5,591 bases of DNA from Cycloclasticus sp. (GTDB lineage Bacteria > Pseudomonadota > Gammaproteobacteria > Methylococcales > Cycloclasticaceae): NCBI GenBank assembly GCA_016764415.1, contig JAESRY010000159.1, positions 1 to 5,591 of the forward strand. Direction: 5' to 3'. The number at the start of each line of letters is the position of its first letter. Position 1 is the first letter of the stretch. Below the pieces are notes generated by a model. That model worked only from the letters and a program-made list of their open reading frames with translations, did not search any database and was not told where the DNA came from. Position numbers and translations under genes: made by a program. This document shows positions 1-5,591 of this stretch, in pieces.

Positions 1-753
1 CGCACGCTGATCTTTAAACGCATCGGCATGAATAGAAATAAACAAATCCGCCTTCGCCCGACGCGCTTTTTCCATCCGCTTACGCAAACCAATGTAATAA
101 TCACCCGAGCGAACTAGGTAGGCTTTCATATTCGGTTGCTTATCAATAAGCGCGGCTAGTTTTTTAGCTATCGCCAATACCACAACTTTTTCACGCGTTC
201 CTCTATACCCCTTCGCACCGGGGTCTTCACCACCATGACCCGCATCTATCGCCACCACCCATTTTTTTGGTCGACTTCCTGATGCTGTTTTTTTGATCAT
301 TTTCGCTTGCTTAGCACCCGCCTGTTTCGGATATAAATCGATCACCAAACGATGACCGTAATCCGCATTGGGCTTTAGAAGAAAGCTTTTAGCGCTAACA
401 GGCGTTTTCAAATCGATAACTACTCGTAAATCATTTTTATTGCGTGGCGCGTGGCGCACAAGGCTAATCACTTTGTGGCTTGAGGAGAAATCAGGAATTT
501 TTGCGCTAAATTGAACACCATCTAAATCAACCACTAAACGTGGCGGGTTATCTAACGAAAATACTTTGTGCTCAACCGGTGAGGTAATGCCCAATACCAA
601 TCGCGTATGGTCAGGTGCAGTCCAAAATCGTAAGGAGTCTATTTTTTTATTCGCAGCAGCCTGTACACTAACGCCAAGAGTCAACAACGCAACCGCTAAT
701 AAAAGCGATAAAGAAAACCGGATTTTGTTAAAACTTTTCGAGAATAGTTTCAT
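1..753 (-). CDS. amiB: N-acetylmuramoyl-L-alanine amidase, AmiB/AmiC type (3' end cut by window edge)
   Basis: Periplasmic zinc amidase that cleaves the bond between N-acetylmuramic acid and the stem peptide, used in daughter-cell separation. My translation from the ATG at 753 is open for 251 codons to base 1. Residues 1-34 form a Sec signal peptide: basic start (MKLFSK), hydrophobic core LSLLLAVALLTLGV, then small residues VQAAA. Residues ~36-145 look like an AMIN domain, which targets septal peptidoglycan (WTAPDHTRLVL, RLVVDLDGV, RLVIDLYP). The Amidase_3 domain begins near residue 165 with VVAIDAGHGGEDPGAKG. H173, E188 (GTREKVV) and H242 (ISIHADA) match the three zinc ligands of the family; the catalytic glutamate and any C-terminal LysM lie outside the window. 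The start lies 3 bp after the tsaE stop, so it is probably co-transcribed, with only a weak ribosome-binding site. The choice of amiB over amiC rests on the tsaE/nnr neighbourhood. The family assignment is firm; the paralogue name is less so. Confidence 0.93.
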   Translation of the reverse strand, partial: MKLFSKSFNKIRFSLSLLLAVALLTLGVSVQAAANKKIDSLRFWTAPDHTRLVLGITSPVEHKVFSLDNPPRLVVDLDGVQFSAKIPDFSSSHKVISLVRHAPRNKNDLRVVIDLKTPVSAKSFLLKPNADYGHRLVIDLYPKQAGAKQAKMIKKTASGSRPKKWVVAIDAGHGGEDPGAKGYRGTREKVVVLAIAKKLAALIDKQPNMKAYLVRSGDYYIGLRKRMEKARRAKADLFISIHADAFKDQRA

Positions 754-756
754 AAC

Positions 757-1182
757 TTACTGTTTTTCTATGCCTTTATTGCTAGATATTAACAGTTCTC
801 TCTCATCTTGGTGAATATTTATTTCAATTAAAACATCCGGTTCCGGCAACAAACCACCGGCCTTATCTGGCCATTCAACAAAACAAATCGATTGGTCGTT
901 TAAATAATCGCGAATTCCCATGTATTCCAACTCTTCCCCATCCATTAAACGGTACAAGTCAAAATGAAAAACTGCCCGTCCCTTTACGGTGTACGGTTCA
1001 ACTAAATTATAGGTGGGGCTCTTAACTGACCCTTCATGGCCTAAACCTCGCAAAACGCCGCGTACGAAAGTTGTTTTACCCGCACCCAAGTCGCCCTGCA
1101 GGAAAATCAACATGCCCGTTTTAAGCTGCAATGCGAAGTCTCGCCCTACATCGAGCATCGCCTGCTCGTCTTTAATTCTCAT
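757..1182 (-). CDS. tsaE: tRNA threonylcarbamoyladenosine biosynthesis ATPase TsaE
   Basis: TsaE is the small cytoplasmic P-loop ATPase that works with TsaB and TsaD to put the threonylcarbamoyl group on A37 of ANN-decoding tRNAs. The 141-residue product is slightly short of the usual ~150. It shows the Walker A motif GDLGAGKTT (residues 30-38), the conserved SPTYNLVEPY (55-64), HFDLYRL (73-79) and EWPDKAGGLLP (103-113), all family hallmarks in the right order. Its ATG lies inside the end of nnr (11-bp overlap), with a GAG ribosome-binding core about 8 bp upstream, which suggests translational coupling. Its stop is 3 bp from the amidase start. The nnr-tsaE-amiB order is the common gammaproteobacterial arrangement, so this is a housekeeping operon. 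No missing residues or frameshift were seen. Confidence 0.96.
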   Translation of the reverse strand: MRIKDEQAMLDVGRDFALQLKTGMLIFLQGDLGAGKTTFVRGVLRGLGHEGSVKSPTYNLVEPYTVKGRAVFHFDLYRLMDGEELEYMGIRDYLNDQSICFVEWPDKAGGLLPEPDVLIEINIHQDERELLISSNKGIEKQ

Positions 1183-2011
1183 TCACTAACTCACGTAGTG
1201 GTGCCATTAAGTCGCTTGCCAGCAAGCCTCTTTCGCCTTGCTTTGCCGCGTAATCAGCCGCCATCGCATGAACTAACACGCCCAGTTTTGCCGCCTCAAA
1301 AAGCGTTAAGCCTTGGGCAATTAAACCTGCAATAACCCCCGTTAGCACATCGCCCATTCCACCAGATGCCATTCCGGGGTTACCTGCATTGCAAATAAAC
1401 ATTTCTTCGCCATCAAACACTAAACTGCCCGCCCCTTTTAGCACCACAACTCCACCATATTGCTCTTGCAATTGTTCAGCAGCAGACGCTCGGTCTTGTT
1501 GAATCTCAGCCGTTGTGCAATTTAACAATCGCGCCGCTTCACCTACGTGCGGTGTTAACACCCAGTGATTGTTTTTACGTGGTTGCTGGGAAAGTAAATT
1601 CAGCGCATCGGCATCAATAACCGTAGGTAAGTTAGTCTCCAACGCCGCCTCAAATAATTGATTCGACCACGCAGACTGCCCTAAACCTGGACCCACAGCA
1701 ATCACTTGGCAACGTTTAGCTAATTGCTTTATATCTAATCGACCACTCACGCCATGACACATTAATTCTGGCCTTGCAATGGTTATGCTTGCGGCGTGTT
1801 CGGCGCGCGTAGCAACGCTCACTAAACCACTACCCACCCGCAAAGCCGCTTCAGATGCCAAGCGAATTGCCCCACTAAAACCGGCATCTCCGCCTATTAA
1901 TAAGGTATGGCCTGCATCGCCTTTATGCGCGTCTTTTTTGCGCGCCGGCAAACAAGCCTTCACTTTTTTAAATGACAATATTTTTGGTTCAGTGCGTGCT
2001 GATTGATTCAT
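1172..2011 (-). CDS. nnr: ADP-dependent NAD(P)H-hydrate dehydratase, dehydratase domain only
   Basis: Repairs hydrated NADH and NADPH (NAD(P)HX) by dehydrating the S epimer at the expense of ADP; cytoplasmic metabolite repair. The 279 residues form one ribokinase-like YjeF C-terminal domain. It shows DAHKGDAGHTLLIGGD (27-42), GPGLG (107-111), DADALNLL (133-140), TPHVGEAARLL (153-163), LKGAGSLV (191-198) and the nucleotide-binding signature NAGNPGMASGGMGDVLTG (208-225). The common bacterial Nnr is a fusion of about 500 residues whose first ~210 residues are the NAD(P)HX epimerase. Here translation starts just before the dehydratase domain, an in-frame stop lies three codons upstream, and queG begins 209 bp away, so the epimerase is not at this locus. 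It is first in the minus-strand operon with tsaE and the amidase. No strong ribosome-binding site is visible before the ATG, so the exact start is less certain than the function. Confidence 0.93.
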   Translation of the reverse strand: MNQSARTEPKILSFKKVKACLPARKKDAHKGDAGHTLLIGGDAGFSGAIRLASEAALRVGSGLVSVATRAEHAASITIARPELMCHGVSGRLDIKQLAKRCQVIAVGPGLGQSAWSNQLFEAALETNLPTVIDADALNLLSQQPRKNNHWVLTPHVGEAARLLNCTTAEIQQDRASAAEQLQEQYGGVVVLKGAGSLVFDGEEMFICNAGNPGMASGGMGDVLTGVIAGLIAQGLTLFEAAKLGVLVHAMAADYAAKQGERGLLASDLMAPLRELVNEN

Positions 2012-2220
2012 AAGGTATTAGCCATTTAATCATTGTTAAAATTCAGGGTGCTTCTATTAAGCAGGATTTTCGTTTGAAGCTTTAGTATGCCATTTAGCCG
2101 GATGGGCTTTGAGAACCGCAATGTACATGCAGTATATGAGGATCGCAAAAGCTCATCCAACGCTCGAAATCAAGCGAAAAGACAATTAATAGAAGTGCTC
2201 TTTAAGGTATCCTACCGCAG
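2012..2220. promoter_or_regulatory. Divergent intergenic region between nnr and queG
   Basis: These 209 bp must hold the promoters of the minus-strand nnr-tsaE-amiB operon and of queG. I see no gene here and no convincing remnant of the missing Nnr epimerase domain. On the minus strand, TTGGAT and TATACT with an 18-bp spacer (about 2124-2153) is a weak sigma70 candidate. On the plus strand AAGACA at 2179-2184 has only a poor -10 partner about 17 bp downstream. For queG, AAGG at 2204-2207 could serve as a ribosome-binding site, but its 13-bp spacing to the ATG is long. A small palindrome, ATGTACAT, is present but is too short to call an operator. Confidence 0.4.
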
Positions 2221-3303
2221 ATGAACTCAAACAGCATCGACTTCCAACAACTTGCTAGCGACATTAAAGTACTCGGCGCATCATTGGGTTTTCAACAAGT
2301 CGGCATTACCGATATTGAGCTTTCTGACGCCGAAAAACAGCTTAACAATTGGCTGGACGCTGGGTTTCATGGCGAAATGGGCTATATGCAAAAACACGGC
2401 ACCAAACGAACACGGCCGAATGAATTGCATGAGGGTACAGTGCGGGTGATTTCTTGCCGTATGGATTATTTGCCCGAACCCATGCAACGCACTGATGAAT
2501 TAATGCAGGACCCTATTCGAGCTTATATATCACGTTACGCCTTGGGGCGTGATTATCACAAAGTACTGCGAAAAAAGCTGCAAAAACTCGCCGACCTTAT
2601 CCAGCAACAAGTGGGGCAATTTGGTTACCGAGCCTTTGTTGATAGCGCCCCCGTTATGGAAAAGGCGATTGCCGAAAAAGCAGGTATAGGTTGGATTGGC
2701 AAACACAGCAACGTGTTAAACAAACAAGCCGGTTCTTGGTTCTTCTTAGGCGAACTGTACGTCGACTTGCCCTTGCCCATTGACCAAGCCGCAGAAGAAC
2801 ACTGCGGGCGTTGTACTGATTGCATTGATATATGCCCAACACAAGCCATTGTTGCGCCATACGTCGTTGATGCACGTCGTTGTATTTCTTACCTGACGAT
2901 TGAACTCAAAGGCAGTATTCCCGAAGAATTTAGAACTCAAATGGGCAATCGAATTTACGGTTGTGATGACTGCCAGCAAGTATGTCCATGGAATCGATTT
3001 GCTCATATTACCGAAGAAGCCGACTTTATCGCACGCAACGATTTAGACACCATTAACTTAATTGATATTTTCCAGTGGAGTGAAGAGACTTTCCTTAAAA
3101 AAACAGAGGGTTCGGCCATTCGGCGAATAGGTTACGAAAGCTGGATTAGAAATATCGCCATAGCATTAGGCAATGCACCTTATAACGAAAACGTACTGGC
3201 TGCGTTAAATGAAAAACACCAGCACTCGAACCCCGTTATTCAAGAACACGTTCAATGGGCTGTATGCGAACAAAAAAACAAGCGAAACCGCACAAAAAGC
3301 TAA
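2221..3303 (+). CDS. queG: Epoxyqueuosine reductase QueG
   Basis: Catalyses the last step of queuosine synthesis, reducing epoxyqueuosine to queuosine at the wobble position of tRNAs with GUN anticodons, using cobalamin and two [4Fe-4S] clusters in the cytoplasm. The 360-residue length is normal. The N-terminal part matches the family start (LGFQQVGITD, then WLDAGFHGEMGYMQKHG), which supports the ATG at 2221. The catalytic region is DSAPVMEKAIAEKAGIGWIGKH (141-162), where D141 probably corresponds to the known proton-donor Asp. Cluster cysteines are C195, C198, C201 and C205 (CGRCTDCIDICP), then C248, C251 and C255 (CDDCQQVCPWN), with C221 nearby. The end (RRIGYESWIRNIAIALGN and following) resembles the HEAT-like tRNA-binding tail. 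The gene is divergent from nnr. In Pseudomonas its other neighbour is orn; here a chemoreceptor gene intervenes. It looks intact. Confidence 0.97.
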   Translation: MNSNSIDFQQLASDIKVLGASLGFQQVGITDIELSDAEKQLNNWLDAGFHGEMGYMQKHGTKRTRPNELHEGTVRVISCRMDYLPEPMQRTDELMQDPIRAYISRYALGRDYHKVLRKKLQKLADLIQQQVGQFGYRAFVDSAPVMEKAIAEKAGIGWIGKHSNVLNKQAGSWFFLGELYVDLPLPIDQAAEEHCGRCTDCIDICPTQAIVAPYVVDARRCISYLTIELKGSIPEEFRTQMGNRIYGCDDCQQVCPWNRFAHITEEADFIARNDLDTINLIDIFQWSEETFLKKTEGSAIRRIGYESWIRNIAIALGNAPYNENVLAALNEKHQHSNPVIQEHVQWAVCEQKNKRNRTKS

Positions 3304-3316
3304 AGTTTAAACTACA

Positions 3317-3345
3317 CTGACCGTTAACATTAACAGAGTTATAAC
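3317..3345 (+). promoter_or_regulatory. Candidate sigma70 promoter for the chemoreceptor gene
   Basis: CTGACC (3317-3322; 4 of 6 bases of TTGACA) and TATAAC (3340-3345; 5 of 6 of TATAAT) are separated by 17 bp and lie about 30 bp before the chemoreceptor ATG. They sit in the 72-bp gap after queG, so the receptor may have its own promoter. I saw no clear rho-independent terminator after queG, so read-through from queG is also possible. This is a match by eye in AT-rich sequence. Confidence 0.4.
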
Positions 3346-3375
3346 AATAAATTTCAACCAGTTAGTTTAAAAATC

Positions 3376-5082
3376 ATGAGCAATAAAAGCACTGAATATT
3401 CTATAAAACCCCTACTCCCACTATTTATTATTAGCTTAGCGCTAGGCGTTAGCGTGGGCCTTATCATCGGCTACTTCACACCTGACACCATGAGCCATCT
3501 TGTAACAGCCTCATCATCTGCGCTTATTTCTGTTATAGCCACACTTCTGGTTATTTTTATATTGTTTTTACGCCCCACCTTTCGCTCATTAGGTTTTATT
3601 ACCTACGCACTCAGCAATAACAAACGTGTACCAAAAGAAGAGCGTGAAAAAGTTGCGAAAAATATACTCATACGCGATTTGGATAAGGCCATTAATGACT
3701 ATGTTGGCGATTTTTACGTACGAGCAAAACGTTTAGGCGCAAGCGGTAACAGCATTGCTATTGGGTCAGCTGAAGTGTCTAGTTTTGTTGATACGTTAAA
3801 TAAAACCATTCAAGGGCAAGCTGATAAAGCCACTCAAATTTCTAGTGCAGCCGAGGAAATATCCCAATCAACTGATCAAGTGGCCGATATGCTTATTGAA
3901 GCTGTAGACGCGGCTGCTAGAACCAGTGCATCCTGCAACGAAGGTGAGGCTGCTGTCAGCAATGCCATTAGCTCTATTCATACGGTCAATAGCCAAGTGA
4001 AAACCACATCCGAATCGATTCATAATTTAAAATCAAAATCCGAACAAATTCACTCTATTACCGATGTTATTAATAGTGTCGCCGAACAAACAAATTTATT
4101 AGCACTAAATGCTGCCATTGAAGCGGCTCGCGCCGGTGAACATGGGCGTGGCTTTGCTGTAGTAGCCGACGAAGTTCGCGAACTGGCCAATAAAACCGCC
4201 AATGCAACCAGCGATATCGGAAAAATGATAAGCGAAATAAGCCGCGAAACAGGCATTGCCGTGGGCATTATGGAAAAACTAGAGGTTGAAGTCACCGAAG
4301 TGGTCCAATCAACCGAACTCATTGGCCAAACACTCAACGCTATTAATGCCGAAGCGACTGCGTCTGAAAGCCAAGCGCGTGATATTCAAACCATGATTCA
4401 AGAGCACGTGCTGGCTACCTCTGAAATTTCAAATTCTATTGATCAGGTTCGTGAAGAATTGCAGCAAACTGAAAAAGATTCTGTCGTCGCGTCTAAGCAA
4501 GCCATGGAACTCGCCTCCAGGTCCGAAAGTATTTACAACGATTTATCTATATTTAACCTAGGAACCATACACGACAAGGTGAAAAAAGAGGCCAAAACGA
4601 TGGCTCTTGAGGTGCAAACAATGTTTGAAACCGCCGCCAAAAACAATGTATTACCCGAAAGCTATTTATTTGATCGCGACTACAAACCAATGAACGGCAC
4701 AGATCCACAAAAATTCAAAACCAAATACGATGATTTTTGTGATACCAACCTGCCCATTATTCAAGAAAAATTCTTACAAAATACAACAGGGCTTGCGTAT
4801 GCAGTTTGTACCGACCCTAACGGCTATGTACCCACACATAATAATGTGTTTGCTAAGCCACCAGTGGGTGATTACCAAACTGACCTAGTAAACAGCAGAA
4901 GCAAACGGTTATTCAAAGACCATACGGCTCTTCGTTGCGGCTCACATACACAAGAGTTCTTATTGCAAACATATAAACGAGACACCGGTGAAGTGTTCCA
5001 CGATCTTTCGGTACCTATTTACGTTAATGGCCAACATTGGGGCGGTGTTCGTATGGGCTATAAAGCCGAAGCCAGCCATTAA
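3376..5082 (+). CDS. Methyl-accepting chemotaxis protein with C-terminal sensor-like domain
   Basis: Inner-membrane chemoreceptor expected to control the CheA/CheW kinase pathway. It has 568 residues. Two hydrophobic helices (~13-33 and ~45-65) are joined by only about 11 residues, so there is no periplasmic ligand-binding domain, and no clear HAMP domain follows. A long helical signalling domain (~100-398) carries the diagnostic hairpin around 236-271 ([19 protein letters not shown], then [13 protein letters not shown]). Residues ~400-568 form a separate globular domain with [12 protein letters not shown] (478-489), [12 protein letters not shown] (504-515), [17 protein letters not shown] (520-536) and [18 protein letters not shown] recognise this ending from other proteobacterial chemoreceptors and infer a cytoplasmic Cache- or PAS-like sensor; the ligand is unknown. 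No strong ribosome-binding site precedes the ATG. No other chemotaxis gene is in the window. The stop overlaps the convergent orn-like ORF by 4 nt. The receptor call is firm; the sensor domain class is inferred. Confidence 0.95.
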   Translation: MSNKSTEYSIKPLLPLFIISLALGVSVGLIIGYFTPDTMSHLVTASSSALISVIATLLVIFILFLRPTFRSLGFITYALSNNKRVPKEEREKVAKNILIRDLDKAINDYVGDFYVRAKRLGASGNSIAIGSAEVSSFVDTLNKTIQGQADKATQISSAAEEISQSTDQVADMLIEAVDAAARTSASCNEGEAAVSNAISSIHTVNSQVKTTSESIHNLKSKSEQIHSITDVINSVAEQTNLLALNAAIEAARAGEHGRGFAVVADEVRELANKTANATSDIGKMISEISRETGIAVGIMEKLEVEVTEVVQSTELIGQTLNAINAEATASESQARDIQTMIQEHVLATSEISNSIDQVREELQQTEKDSVVASKQAMELASRSESIYNDLSIFNLGTIHDKVKKEAKTMALEVQTMFETAAKNNVLPESYLFDRDYKPMNGTDPQKFKTKYDDFCDTNLPIIQEKFLQNTTGLAYAVCTDPNGYVPTHNNVFAKPPVGDYQTDLVNSRSKRLFKDHTALRCGSHTQEFLLQTYKRDTGEVFHDLSVPIYVNGQHWGGVRMGYKAEASH

Positions 5083-5513
5083 ACTTTTATAAAGTTTTCT
5101 CTATAGTGCTTTAGTTCTTCTATTGATTCGATAACGTCATCTAATGCTTGATGCGTGGCTTTTTTCTTAAAGCCCTTCATTACCTCTGGTGCCCAACGGC
5201 TGGCTAATTCTTTTAACGTGCTAACGTCTAAGTTCCTATAATGAAAAAAGGCTTCTAGTGTTGGCATGTAGTTCGCCATAAAACGACGATCTTGGCAAAT
5301 ACTGTTGCCACACATAGGTGAAGCGCCTTTAGGCACCCATTTTTCTAAAAACTCGATTGTTTGAAGCTCAACATCACTTTCATTTAGTTCAAGTTTTAGT
5401 TTCAATTGTTGTATCTGTGCCTCTAACTCAACAATCATATTCTCATGACTTATAATATCATGTTCATATTTAGATTTAAGGCTAGCTACAACAGCTTCGT
5501 GATCAGACTGCAT
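5079..5513 (-). CDS. orn: Truncated or chimeric oligoribonuclease: Orn C-terminal half behind a coiled-coil-like segment
   Basis: Orn is the DEDDh 3'-5' exonuclease that degrades 2-5-nt RNAs, including pGpG. Residues ~48-144 align without gaps to the last ~97 residues of E. coli-type Orn (181 aa, offset 37, from memory): [59 protein letters not shown]75, H121 and D126 match catalytic D112, H158 and D163. The first ~84 residues of Orn, with the essential DxE motif (IWIDLEMTGL), are absent. Residues 1-47 are instead a charged, heptad-like helix ([20 protein letters not shown]). An in-frame TAG directly precedes the ATG and no good ribosome-binding site is visible, so translation from here is doubtful. 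The product should lack nuclease activity on its own. It may be a pseudogene, an orn gene split by an insertion, or a leftover 3' fragment beside a mobile element. Identity of the C-terminal half is firm; functional status is unknown. Confidence 0.85.
   Translation of the reverse strand: MQSDHEAVVASLKSKYEHDIISHENMIVELEAQIQQLKLKLELNESDVELQTIEFLEKWVPKGASPMCGNSICQDRRFMANYMPTLEAFFHYRNLDVSTLKELASRWAPEVMKGFKKKATHQALDDVIESIEELKHYRENFIKV
5081..5097. terminator. AT-rich hairpin at the convergent chemoreceptor/orn ends (weak terminator candidate)
   Basis: A perfect 7-bp inverted repeat, AAACTTT / AAAGTTT with a 3-base loop, begins inside the chemoreceptor stop codon and lies within the last codons of the orn-like ORF. 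On the plus strand it is followed by TTCT-type sequence. The only G-C content is one pair per arm, so the stem is weak; it could act in either direction for the convergent pair, but may be chance. Confidence 0.25.
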
Positions 5514-5591
5514 CTATGCTGAACTATCATCAGATTCTATCAGTACTAATTTAGCTTCACACTCTTGTTTCGCATCTTCAATTTGTATGGC
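5514..5591 (-). other. Open frame upstream of the orn-like ORF, ending in TAG next to its ATG
   Basis: Read on the minus strand in the same frame as the orn-like ORF, this stretch is open for 25 codons from the window edge (IEDAKQECEAKLVLIESDD in the middle) and ends with TAG immediately before the ATG at 5513. Its composition (Glu/Lys/Asp-rich, helical) resembles the coiled-coil-like segment after the stop. It may be the end of another gene or part of one coding region interrupted by an amber codon. It shows no resemblance to the Orn N-terminus. A 78-bp open stretch can also occur by chance. Confidence 0.35.

Noticed and set aside
566..814. Plus-strand ORF of 82 codons.
   Set aside because: It is antisense to the amidase signal peptide/AMIN region and the tsaE end, which show clear family motifs; its own translation shows no recognisable domain.
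2124..2153. TTGGAT-18 bp-TATACT on the minus strand as the nnr operon promoter.
   Set aside because: Only 3 of 6 bases match in the -35 hexamer, so it is mentioned in the intergenic entry but not called as a separate promoter.
2012..2220. Possible frameshifted remnant of the Nnr epimerase domain on the minus strand.
   Set aside because: The upstream reading frames carry stops and I found no epimerase-like motif; 209 bp is also far too short for the ~210-residue domain.
3304..3371. Palindrome AGTTTAAACT (3304-3313) and a second AGTTTAAA (3364-3371) flanking the promoter region of the chemoreceptor gene, as a possible operator pair.
   Set aside because: Low-complexity AT-rich sequence with no known regulator match; not enough to call a binding site.
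4050..4337. Minus-strand ORF of 95 codons inside the chemoreceptor gene.
   Set aside because: It is the antisense shadow of the conserved signalling hairpin; its Ser/Ala-rich translation is typical of such shadows.
3307..5085. TTAAACT occurs on both sides of the chemoreceptor gene (3307-3313 and 5079-5085), like a 7-bp target-site duplication.
   Set aside because: It is short and AT-rich, partly made of stop codons, and no terminal inverted repeats or transposase accompany it. Chance is the simplest explanation.

Overview
The window is about 45% GC, compact and operon-rich, and looks like the chromosome of a gammaproteobacterium. The order amidase-tsaE-nnr on one strand, then queG, then orn, matches the housekeeping neighbourhood known from Pseudomonas and related marine gammaproteobacteria (amiB-tsaE-nnr / queG / orn / rsgA). 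A marine Pseudomonas- or Cellvibrionales-like organism is my inference; no rRNA or other taxonomic marker is present.

Left part (1-2011, minus strand): a tightly packed operon read right to left. It runs nnr (NAD(P)H-hydrate dehydratase, repair of damaged NAD(P)H), tsaE (ATPase for the tRNA t6A modification) and the 5' part of an AmiB/AmiC-type cell-wall amidase that runs off the left edge. nnr and tsaE overlap by 11 bp, and tsaE and the amidase are 3 bp apart. The nnr product has only the dehydratase domain; the N-terminal epimerase domain of the usual bifunctional enzyme is absent.

Middle (2012-3303): a 209-bp divergent intergenic region, then queG on the plus strand, which encodes epoxyqueuosine reductase, the last step of queuosine synthesis in tRNA.

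Right part (3304-5591): a plus-strand gene for a 568-residue methyl-accepting chemotaxis protein with two membrane helices, almost no periplasmic loop and a sensor-like domain after the signalling domain. It sits between queG and orn, which are normally adjacent. Its stop codon overlaps by 4 nt the stop of a convergent minus-strand ORF whose last ~97 residues are clearly the C-terminal half of oligoribonuclease (Orn). The first ~84 residues of Orn, including the catalytic DxE motif, are missing. In their place is a ~47-residue, AT-rich, coiled-coil-like segment, preceded by an in-frame TAG and further open frame to the window edge.

The housekeeping genes are ordinary. The points worth a second look are the broken or chimeric orn with foreign-looking sequence at its 5' end, the single-domain nnr, and the chemoreceptor inserted into a conserved gene pair. 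I see no CRISPR array, tRNA, rRNA, complete insertion sequence or defence system. A novel system is not demonstrated here; if the orn lesion marks the edge of a mobile element, that element lies to the right of this window.
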